From positions 1 through 36,130 of the forward strand of contig JAGVWK010000015.1 of NCBI GenBank assembly GCA_018304295.1: DNA of 36,130 nt, given 5' to 3'. The notes under the pieces were generated by a model that was not told the origin of the DNA, did no database searches, and saw nothing but the letters and a program-made list of their open reading frames with translations. Of the stretch, positions 16,451-23,497 are shown piece after piece. A program made the translations under genes and the position numbers. Each line of letters opens with the position of its first letter. Within the stretch, counting starts at the first letter, position 1. This stretch comes from Microcaldota archaeon. GTDB lineage: Archaea; Micrarchaeota; Micrarchaeia; Anstonellales; Anstonellaceae.

Positions 16451-17544
16451 TGGATGGCGCAGGGATGGGTGAAATCAACTCTTCTTATTACAAGGGAAAG
16501 GGCGCAAGGATTTATTCCGATTTCAAAACGTATGCGCACTCGGGCAAATTGCTTGCGGGCGCGAATGCAAAAGAGTTCTGCGAGAAGTTTGCCAATTCAA
16601 AGGAAACCGTGCTTGTTGCGGAGTTCGGGGTGGGAAACGGGAAGTTTGCATGCGATTTCCTTGTGGAAGTGGAAAAGAAAGACTCTGCGCTCTATGCAAA
16701 AACGCGCTATATGCTGTTTGATTTCTCCTCCAAAATGCTCGCCAGTGCAAGGAAAACACTTGGAATGCGGGCGGAAAAATGCGAATTTATTGCGTTTGAT
16801 GCCGCAAAGGAGAAGTTGCCAAAAAGATTTGCAGGAAAAATAAACTATGCGCGCATGAACGAGCTTCTTACGGATTTGCCATGTGAGTTTTATGCGCTGC
16901 AAAACAAGGAGGTTGTTGAGGCTGAGTTTGGCAGGCACGGGGAATTTTCAGGCTTTTTGGGGGCGGATGCGCAAGAAACAGGGCTTGAAAATGCGCAAGG
17001 GAGTGGGGCTGGAAGCGGGCATGGGGGCAGTGGCGGATTTGCAGATGTGGCAGGCGGCAGCGGATTTGAAAATGGCGGGCAGGAAGGCGGCTTTTTAGAC
17101 GCGGGCGTGGCGGGCAATGCGGGCGATAGGAACATTATTGCAGGGGAGTTCCTTTCAAGGATAGGGGAGAACTATATTATCCCTTTCAATTTTGTTGCAT
17201 GCGAGTTTGTGTGCGAGCTGGGGGGCGCGCTTGCACAGGGCGGCATTATTGACATTTTTGACTATGGGTTCTCAAATGCGGCTGATGTGCAAGGCGTGCC
17301 TGCGCAAATGTGGAACATGAACATTGTCCGGGAATTCGGCGGGCAGCTCACAACGGACTTGAACGTGCCGCTCCTTTGCGCGTTTGCAAAATCCCACGGG
17401 CTGAAAGTTGAAGTTCAGGGGCAAAAGCAATATGTGGAAAACACGCTTGGGAAAAAGGTTTCAATAGGGGAAACAAGATATGAAAAGAGCGCAAAAGGCA
17501 TTGGGGAGAGCGACATGTTCTTCCATGTGCGCATTTTGGCATAA
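16450..17544 (+). CDS. MidA/NDUFAF7-like SAM-dependent methyltransferase
   Basis: A 364-residue protein with the layout of the MidA family (DUF185), class I methyltransferases whose eukaryotic member methylates an arginine of a respiratory complex I subunit. Visible are the SAM-binding motif VLVAEFGVGNGKFACDFL (about 54-71), the family's NELLTDLP (138-144), DIFDYGFS, and the late region GGQLTTDLNVPLLCAFAKSHGLKVE. Residues about 171-228 are a Gly-rich, low-complexity insertion that separates the two halves of the fold and is not usual for the family. The ATG at 16450 overlaps the lysS stop (TGATG), so the genes are translationally coupled. The target protein is unknown. Confidence 0.8.
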   Translation: MDGAGMGEINSSYYKGKGARIYSDFKTYAHSGKLLAGANAKEFCEKFANSKETVLVAEFGVGNGKFACDFLVEVEKKDSALYAKTRYMLFDFSSKMLASARKTLGMRAEKCEFIAFDAAKEKLPKRFAGKINYARMNELLTDLPCEFYALQNKEVVEAEFGRHGEFSGFLGADAQETGLENAQGSGAGSGHGGSGGFADVAGGSGFENGGQEGGFLDAGVAGNAGDRNIIAGEFLSRIGENYIIPFNFVACEFVCELGGALAQGGIIDIFDYGFSNAADVQGVPAQMWNMNIVREFGGQLTTDLNVPLLCAFAKSHGLKVEVQGQKQYVENTLGKKVSIGETRYEKSAKGIGESDMFFHVRILA

Positions 17545-17552
17545 GGCGAATT

Positions 17553-18728
17553 TCAGTATAAGCCCAGAAGCATGAGCTGCCTCTCATCAATAAGAAGGGT
17601 TTTTTGCGCAAATCCCTGCAATTGTGCCCTGCCTTTGGATTGACCGCCTATTTCTATTATAAGCTGTTTTGAGCCTTTTGAAATAATGTAGTCTGGATTT
17701 CTTTTTTGCCCTTTAATGGTGTTTATTTTCCAGCCCCTGCCGCTTAGGAAAAAGCACGCAAGCTCTTCGCGCAGCGCACCCTTGTCGGGCTCCACTTGGA
17801 GGGCGGCGCATACTGCCTTGCGCATAATAGGATGGTAAAACATGAGCTTTGGCTCGCCGCGAACAAGTTTTGCACCCCTCCCTGCAGGCCGCACAATGCG
17901 CAGGATTTTCATGGAAAGAAGCAATGAGATCATGTAATATGCCTTGTTTTTGGGCATTGCAAGTGTCCCTGACAGGCTGTTTATGCTGAACTCCCCAAGA
18001 ACCGCAGTCGCAAGAAAGGCAAGGGTGCGTTCCATATTTGCGATAATTTCCCCATCCACCCGCGGCAGGAAGGCTGCGTCCTCCCTTATGGATTTTTGGA
18101 TGCTGTTGTATATTGCCTGCAGGGTTTTTTCTTTGTAGGAAAAATATAATGGGAAGGCCCCGCCTTCAATGTATTGAGAGTATGCCACATGCAGCCAAGG
18201 ATTTTGCGCTAAAAAAGAAAGCGTGCTGCCTATGTCCAGCCATGCCTCATTTGGATGCGTTTTGTTGCCTGCGAACTGCGCGTATTCGCGCAATGACAGC
18301 GGCTCAACTTCCACTATCTGGTAACGGCGCTCAGGCTCAAAAGCGAGTGGGGAGCTGCCGGAAACTGCTATTGTGAGGCTTGGGAACTCGTCATAAAGAG
18401 ATTTTGTGTCAAGTTTCCAGTTTTTATAGTGATGCACCTCGTCAACCAGCAACAGGGAAATGCCTTCAAGGGCGAATTTTTTCCCGATGTCGTAAAGGCT
18501 GTGCATGCTTGCGTTTGGATTGTCCATTGAAAAATAAATTGCCTTGCTCTCCATAAGCTGCAAAAGCGCGGTTGTTTTTCCAACTCCCCTAAAGCCGCGC
18601 AATACTTTTATCCTCGGTTCTGCACCAATTGAGATTCCGGAGAGGAAATATCTTTTTTGCAACTGCGCAGCACCTGATGCAAGCCGCATGGCGCTTTCAC
18701 GCATCGCAAGAGAGTTTATTTCTGTCAT
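17553..18728 (-). CDS. Archaeal AAA ATPase with DUF4143-like C-terminus
   Basis: A 391-residue ATPase. It has a P-loop GFRGVGKTTALLQL (about residues 45-58), a Walker B-like LLLVDEVHHYKNW, and sensor-1-like IAVSGSSPLAFE. The middle and C-terminal parts (EVEPLSLREYAQFAG, GGAFPLYF, a winged-helix-like segment, and a late NPDYIISKGSKQLIIEIGG resembling a nuclease-fold core) match the AAA_14/DUF4143 group, abundant in archaea and of unclear role. The ATG at 18728 is about 24 bp from a minus-strand TATA box (about 18747-18757), consistent with a leaderless mRNA; a TTG at 18746 is rejected. Four 23-bp repeats sit just upstream. Confidence 0.85.
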   Translation of the reverse strand: MTEINSLAMRESAMRLASGAAQLQKRYFLSGISIGAEPRIKVLRGFRGVGKTTALLQLMESKAIYFSMDNPNASMHSLYDIGKKFALEGISLLLVDEVHHYKNWKLDTKSLYDEFPSLTIAVSGSSPLAFEPERRYQIVEVEPLSLREYAQFAGNKTHPNEAWLDIGSTLSFLAQNPWLHVAYSQYIEGGAFPLYFSYKEKTLQAIYNSIQKSIREDAAFLPRVDGEIIANMERTLAFLATAVLGEFSINSLSGTLAMPKNKAYYMISLLLSMKILRIVRPAGRGAKLVRGEPKLMFYHPIMRKAVCAALQVEPDKGALREELACFFLSGRGWKINTIKGQKRNPDYIISKGSKQLIIEIGGQSKGRAQLQGFAQKTLLIDERQLMLLGLY

Positions 18729-18754
18729 GGGATTATTTTGCAGCAAATATTTTT

Positions 18755-18882
18755 AAAGTTTCCTGAAATTGGGAAAGAAATTGTGTAAAGTTTCCTGAAA
18801 TTGGGAAGGATTATGCATAAAATCATAAAAGCTTCCTGAAATTGGGAAAGAAATGGATTAAAGTTGCCTGAAATTGGGAAAG
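18755..18882. repeat. Four 23-bp direct repeats upstream of the AAA ATPase
   Basis: Copies begin at 18755, 18787, 18828 and 18860 (spacings 32, 41, 32 bp). The shared core is TTTCCTGAAATTGGGAAA, with single changes (GCTTCC, GTTGCC) in copies 3 and 4 and AAGG at the end of copy 2. The core is a near-palindrome (TTTCC / GGGAAA arms). Copy 1 overlaps the ATPase's TATA box, so the array looks like a regulator-binding site. Confidence 0.92.
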
Positions 18883-18890
18883 TTGCATGG

Positions 18891-19080
18891 GAGCTGGAAT
18901 ATTTCTGCCAAATTTGGCTGGCGGAATGCTGTTGGTGTTTTTTTGTTAATTTCTGCGTTCTTATGGTAATATTTAAATAGTTGTTACCACATATCTATTC
19001 GGGAGAACGATTAAAAGATTATTCTCACTAAAACAAGCACCTAATTCCAGCATGCATGCTGAATAGTTGAGGTGCGATTT
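18891..19080 (+). promoter_or_regulatory. Promoter and structured leader of the L10e operon
   Basis: TATTTAAATA (18970-18979) is the TATA box, enclosed by the inverted repeat TGGTAA (18964-18969) / TTACCA (18984-18989). A start near 19002 would give an 80-nt leader. The leader can form GAGAA/TTCTC (19003-19007 with 19022-19026) and GCACCT/AGGTGC (19037-19042 with 19070-19075), the latter burying the Shine-Dalgarno GAGGTG; between its arms lies the 12-bp palindrome AGCATGCATGCT (19049-19060). Bases 18891-18960 show nothing recognisable. Confidence 0.6.
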
Positions 19081-19602
19081 ATGGGACTAAGACCAGCAAA
19101 AACCTGCAGAGACCTTGGGAAAGTGCCGTGGGCGAGGTATTCCAAGAAAAAGCCGCGCAAATCATTTGTGAAGGCAATGCCACACTTGTCGCTTAACGTG
19201 TACATGATGGGCCAAAAGGGCAGCTATGACACGCAGATGGACCTTGTTGCGGGCGGCGACATACAGCTGCGCGACAATGCGCTTGAGAGCGCGCGCCAAG
19301 CTGCGAACAAATACCTTGAGAAAGTGATGCTGAATCAGTATTTCTTCAGGATACTTGTGTACCCGCACAACGTGATACGGGAAAACAAGATGATTGCAGG
19401 CGCAGGGGCTGACCGTTTGCAAAAGGGCATGAGAAAATCCTTTGGGCGCTCAACTGACCGTGCTGCGCGCATACAGGAAGGGCAGACGGTTTTCACGATA
19501 AAGGCAAAGAAAACGAACGTGCCCCAGATAATGGAGGCATACAGGCGGGCAAAATCAAAGCTGTCAGGCAACTGGAGGATAATAACAGAAGCCTGCACTT
19601 AA
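19081..19602 (+). CDS. rpl10e: Large ribosomal subunit protein uL16 (archaeal L10e)
   Basis: A 173-residue archaeal/eukaryotic-type L10e, the uL16 protein of the large subunit near the peptidyl-transferase and A-site region. Recognisable stretches are LRPAKTCRDLGKVPWARYSKKKPRKSFVKAMP, the YPHNVIRENKMIAGAGADRLQKGMR region and the C-terminal AYRRAKSKLSGNWRI. The ATG at 19081 follows GAGGTG by six bases; an in-frame GTG at 19072 lies inside that site. It heads a likely operon with the two unknown genes downstream. Confidence 0.96.
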   Translation: MGLRPAKTCRDLGKVPWARYSKKKPRKSFVKAMPHLSLNVYMMGQKGSYDTQMDLVAGGDIQLRDNALESARQAANKYLEKVMLNQYFFRILVYPHNVIRENKMIAGAGADRLQKGMRKSFGRSTDRAARIQEGQTVFTIKAKKTNVPQIMEAYRRAKSKLSGNWRIITEACT

Positions 19603-19614
19603 TAGGAGGCAGTT

Positions 19615-21921
19615 ATGGACACCTTTCCAATCAGTGCGGACATAGACGGCATAATAGAAATTGTGCGCGGCGCTGGAGGAAAGGGAGTGGACATAAGGGA
19701 AATTTCCTCTTTTTTGGGCAAATCCGTTCCTGATACTGAAAAATGGGTGCGCGTGCTTGAGGAGCAGGGCGTTTTGAAAGTTGAGCACCGCCTCATGCGA
19801 GTGCACATTTACTGGACCGGAAAGGAAGTTTCGGCATCTTCTGCGCACGAGAGGGCGATTGAGCACAAGGATGGGCAACTTGAGCCTTTTATTGCGCAGG
19901 ATGCGCCAAAGGAGCCGCTTGCAGGCAGAGAAATTGACAAGGAAAGTGGCTTTACGCTGCAGCAGGTTGAGGAGCTTCTTTTGCGCGCGCAAAAAATAAG
20001 GGAAATGAAGCAGGGCGAGCAAACAGAGGTTACGGTCGCATTTGAGCAGGAAGTGCAAAGCAAAGCAGGGGAAGAAAGCAAAAGCAACAAGAGCATTGGG
20101 AGCGGCGTTGGGCAAACTCAAAGTGAAAGCAGCGGCGAGGCGCAAAAAAAAAGCACTTTGCAAAAAAAGAAAGAAGCTTCTTTTAAGGAAAAAACAATGC
20201 AGCAGAAGCTGCAGCACAAGCCGCGCGCGCAAACAGTTGAAGAGGAAAAAATAGAGGCTGCTGTTTCACAGGGGAAAGATGAAGAGCTCAAAGTACAGCA
20301 GGTGCACGAGCTTGCGCAAATTGAGAAAGAGATAATGGAGAGGCTTGGCGGGCTTGAAAAGGCAATAGACGGCCAGATTGAGCGTGCGCAACAGCAAGAG
20401 GAAAAAAGGGCGCAAATTGCAAAAGATGCGCAGATGGGAGAGTTTACACAGCAGGAGGCGGGCTTTGGAAAAATTGAAGGGCCTGAGGGCATTTCACAGG
20501 CAGCGGGAAGCGAAATTGCAATTTTTGCGCCTTCAAAGATTACGGTTAGCATGGTGCCGCGCAGGGTGGATGTCGGAATTGCACGCTTCTCAGGCAAGCT
20601 TGGCGAGCACTTGAAAGCGGTAAACGGGGTTGCGCAGGAAATAGAGGAGCTTAATTTGAGCAAGCAGAAGATTGCGCGCGAGATTTACGCGCCACTTGAG
20701 AAAAAGCTTGAAAGCGAAATGGAAGTGCTTGCAACAAGGCTGCTGCAAAAGGAGAAGACGCTCATGGAGCTGCGCGCGCGGGCTGCGCAAATACCAATTG
20801 CCGCAGGGGAGCTTGGGGAAAGGCACGAAAAAATGGCTCAAATAGAAAAGCAGATGAAGGGCATAGTGGACGAGAGCGGCATAATTATAGAGGAGGCGCG
20901 CGAGCAGGTTGCGCAGGCAATGCAGGAGGTGCAGCAAAAGGCTGAGGAAACGCGAAGGGCGCTTAATTCCCAGTACGTGCGCTTTGAGGAGCTGAAAAAC
21001 GCTTCCAAGGAGGCGCAGGCTGCGCGCGAGCAGGTTGAAAAAATGCTTGAGGAGGCGCACGCGCAGCTTGCAGAAGGGCAGCAGAGGGTTGCGATGCTGG
21101 ATGGGAATGCTGCCAAGCTTGCGCAAATGGGCGAGGAAACAAAGGAGGGCGTTGCGCGCATATGGAAGGACATTGGCAGGCAGCAGGCTGCGCTTTCAAA
21201 CATGCAGGAGCAGCTGCACCGGCTTGCAGAAGTTGACAGGTGGGCGTCTGAAAACCAGTTGGGATACAAGAGGAACATGATGCAGATTTCAGAGTTTGTG
21301 AAAAACAACGAAGCAGAGTATTTGGGCTTGCGCGAGGAAATAGAGGCGAACTTTGTGCGCCGCTACCTTCGCGAGCTTCGCACAATAACTGATTCCTACG
21401 AGTATGAGATAGGGGAAGCCGTGCGCATGGAAAAGGGCGTTGATGAGCGCATCATGGACGCCAAAAAAAGGATGGAGGAGATGGTGCAGGAAGGCAAAAG
21501 GATGGCTTACCTTTATGAATTGCAGCTCAAGGAAGAGTCCAAAGAGGCGTATGATGAGCAGAAGCTCAAGCGTGAAAAAATGTTCCGCGTGCTTTCTGCA
21601 AGCGGCGGGAAGCGCTCGCAGGTTGAGCAGATGATAGGGGAGATAATAGGAAACGTGGAGCAAGGCGGGCGCAAAGCGCAGCATGAGCTTGAACAGATAC
21701 AAATGCAGAGGCAGGCTGAAGGGACAAGTGAGGCTGGGAGGAAAGAAAAGGCTGCGCCAAAAAGCGCGATAAAGCATTCAAAAGGCATTAAGAAAGGCGC
21801 ACGAAAAGCTGCAAAGGGGAAAGCCAAAGTTAAATTTTCAGGCAAGGCAAAAGCGCATGCTGAGAAGGGCAGTGGGCAAAAGAAAAATAGTAGGAAAGAA
21901 AAAAACAGGAGGCAAGGATAA
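19615..21921 (+). CDS. Winged-helix / long coiled-coil / basic-tail protein of unknown function
   Basis: A 768-residue protein I do not recognise. Residues 1-70 look like a winged helix (DIREISSFLGKSVPDTEKWVRVLEEQGVLKVEH, then a wing before RVHIYWTG). Residues about 85-235 are low-complexity, rich in Glu, Gln, Lys and Ser. Residues about 320-720 are almost continuous heptad-like helix resembling SMC-type coiled coil. The last 50 residues are Lys/Ala-rich (KGIKKGARKAAKGKAKVKF), like a histone H1 tail. Thus both ends look DNA- or RNA-binding. It begins 12 bp after L10e with a strong AGGAGG overlapping the L10e stop region. A chromosome-organising or ribosome-associated role is only a guess. Confidence 0.8.
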   Translation: MDTFPISADIDGIIEIVRGAGGKGVDIREISSFLGKSVPDTEKWVRVLEEQGVLKVEHRLMRVHIYWTGKEVSASSAHERAIEHKDGQLEPFIAQDAPKEPLAGREIDKESGFTLQQVEELLLRAQKIREMKQGEQTEVTVAFEQEVQSKAGEESKSNKSIGSGVGQTQSESSGEAQKKSTLQKKKEASFKEKTMQQKLQHKPRAQTVEEEKIEAAVSQGKDEELKVQQVHELAQIEKEIMERLGGLEKAIDGQIERAQQQEEKRAQIAKDAQMGEFTQQEAGFGKIEGPEGISQAAGSEIAIFAPSKITVSMVPRRVDVGIARFSGKLGEHLKAVNGVAQEIEELNLSKQKIAREIYAPLEKKLESEMEVLATRLLQKEKTLMELRARAAQIPIAAGELGERHEKMAQIEKQMKGIVDESGIIIEEAREQVAQAMQEVQQKAEETRRALNSQYVRFEELKNASKEAQAAREQVEKMLEEAHAQLAEGQQRVAMLDGNAAKLAQMGEETKEGVARIWKDIGRQQAALSNMQEQLHRLAEVDRWASENQLGYKRNMMQISEFVKNNEAEYLGLREEIEANFVRRYLRELRTITDSYEYEIGEAVRMEKGVDERIMDAKKRMEEMVQEGKRMAYLYELQLKEESKEAYDEQKLKREKMFRVLSASGGKRSQVEQMIGEIIGNVEQGGRKAQHELEQIQMQRQAEGTSEAGRKEKAAPKSAIKHSKGIKKGARKAAKGKAKVKFSGKAKAHAEKGSGQKKNSRKEKNRRQG

Positions 21922-22547
21922 TGGCATTTGCATTAAGGCATCCGGGGCACGTTGTCCATGCAGGGCAGGCAGATGCAAGGGCGCATGCGCCCAATGTTTT
22001 TGTAAGGCATTTTGCTGCAATGTGTGAAGGGATACAGATATTGAATGGGAGAAGGGAGCAGAGGGCAAAAGCCCTAAGATGCATACGTGAGAACAAATTT
22101 TCAAGCCCAAAAGAGGCTGCCAGTGAATTCAGAAATGCGTTTGTTTATGGGTGCAGCGTGGCAAGCGTTTGCAAAAATGCCTTGAAAAATGAAAGCCTCA
22201 TGGGAGGGTCCGGATTGCAAGAGAAAGAAGATTATAGGATAGATGTGCTTGCGCAAATTGTCAAGGTAGTTATGCAACTGGAGGCAAAAAGATCACATGC
22301 TGTGTTGGAGAAAGCGCGCTGCGGTTCAAAAAGAGGCATGATGGAGAAAAGAGGTAGGATGGCATATGTTGAAAGAATAAGCCGCCGGGTTGAAAAACTA
22401 AAGGCAAGAAGGGCATATACCGCATATGCCATTGCAGCCCAATATTGCGGCGAGCCGCTGCTTTTATTGGAAAGAATAAAAGAGCTGCCCTTTTTCATCA
22501 AATCCTGCGCTGCAGTTTCTTCTGCCATTCTTACCGAGAACATCTAA
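21921..22547 (+). CDS. Hypothetical protein, 208 aa, overlapping the coiled-coil gene
   Basis: An unrecognised, mostly helical, basic protein with many Arg/Lys (RRVEKLKARRAYTAYAIAAQYC). There is no signal peptide or clear membrane segment. Its ATG overlaps the stop codon of the preceding gene (TAATG), so it is probably translated by re-initiation in the L10e operon, and may function with the coiled-coil protein. The N-terminus (ALRHPGHVVHAGQADARAHAPNV) is His-rich. Confidence 0.7.
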   Translation: MAFALRHPGHVVHAGQADARAHAPNVFVRHFAAMCEGIQILNGRREQRAKALRCIRENKFSSPKEAASEFRNAFVYGCSVASVCKNALKNESLMGGSGLQEKEDYRIDVLAQIVKVVMQLEAKRSHAVLEKARCGSKRGMMEKRGRMAYVERISRRVEKLKARRAYTAYAIAAQYCGEPLLLLERIKELPFFIKSCAAVSSAILTENI

Positions 22548-22769
22548 CAGTAGATAATGCCTGCTAACGATCATTAGGCGAAAAAAACCAATGGGAGGCT
22601 GTGGGACAAATCCTTTTAAACATTGTTATTTATACAGTATTGTCGGGGCTTAGCGGCTTAATTGTCTGGCGACACATAAAGGTTCCGGCCTATACTTGCT
22701 GTTACAATTGTTTTCCAACATAGGTATTTTTGGCATGTAAAATCCGGCGCGCAAAAAGGGGTGAAGAGC
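22548..22769 (+). promoter_or_regulatory. Intergenic region and probable promoter of the proteasome beta gene
   Basis: A TATA-like TTATTTATAC lies at about 22626-22635. If it is used, the mRNA leader would exceed 100 nt, longer than is usual here; it contains a weak CCTAT/ATAGG pairing and a short TGTC-TGGC-GACA hairpin. No tRNA or C/D-box pattern was found. The ribosome-binding site GGGGTG is at 22758-22763. Confidence 0.4.
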
Positions 22770-23408
22770 ATGGAAAAAGACGAGATAGTTGCACAAAAGA
22801 TGAAGATGCTTAATACGGGCACAACAACAGTGGGGCTTGTGTGCTCAGACGGGATAGTGATGGCGACTGACAAGCGCGCCACAATGGGGTATTTCATTGC
22901 AAGCAAGGACGTGCAGAAGGTGTTCCAGCTTGACGACAAGATTGCAATGACGGTTGCGGGAAGCGTTGCGGATGCGCAGGCGCTCGTGCGCATAATGCAG
23001 GCGGAGTTCAAGCTCTACAAGCTAAAGCATGGAAGGAACATTACGGTTAAATCCGCTGCAACTCTGCTTGCGAACATAATGTACCAGTACAAGTATTTCC
23101 CGTTTTACGTGCAGCTTCTCATAGGAGGCATGGATGAGAAGGGGGAGATATACTCCGTGGATGCGTTGGGAGGCGTTACCGAGGAGAAGTGCACCTCAAC
23201 TGGAAGCGGCTCGCCAATGGCCCTTGGGCTGCTTGAGGAGATGTACGTAAAGGACGGCAGCATAAAGGAGAATGCAAAAATTGCAATAAAGGCGGTTTCA
23301 GTTGCAATGAAGCGCGACTGTGCATCAGGCGAGGGGGTTGACCTGATAACTGTAACCAAGAACGGCTTTAGGCGCTTTGAGAAAGAGGAAATTGCAAAAA
23401 TGGCTTAG
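22770..23408 (+). CDS. psmB: Proteasome beta subunit
   Basis: A 212-residue N-terminal-nucleophile protease subunit of the archaeal 20S proteasome. The short propeptide ends MLNTG and is cut before TTTVGLV, exposing the catalytic Thr (residue 18 of the precursor). Counting from it, Asp17 (ATDKR) and Lys33 (KDVQK) are in place, as is the late GSGSPMALGLLE with the conserved SGSG-type turn. The ATG at 22770 has GGGGTG six bases upstream; an in-frame GTG at 22761 lies within that site. No alpha subunit is in the window. The termination nuclease gene follows downstream on the same strand. Confidence 0.96.
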   Translation: MEKDEIVAQKMKMLNTGTTTVGLVCSDGIVMATDKRATMGYFIASKDVQKVFQLDDKIAMTVAGSVADAQALVRIMQAEFKLYKLKHGRNITVKSAATLLANIMYQYKYFPFYVQLLIGGMDEKGEIYSVDALGGVTEEKCTSTGSGSPMALGLLEEMYVKDGSIKENAKIAIKAVSVAMKRDCASGEGVDLITVTKNGFRRFEKEEIAKMA

Positions 23409-23497
23409 GCTGCTGGTTCGCACGCAGGCTGAAGAAGGAAATTGGCATTTGTTTTGTTACATTTATTTTTCATATTTACACATAGCGAGGCGAAAAA

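Noticed and set aside
18755-18882. CRISPR array
   Set aside because: Only four repeats, with gaps of just 9-18 bp between them, far too short for spacers, and no cas genes nearby.
22548-22769. A tRNA or C/D-box RNA before psmB
   Set aside because: No cloverleaf or C and D boxes in the right arrangement could be found by eye.
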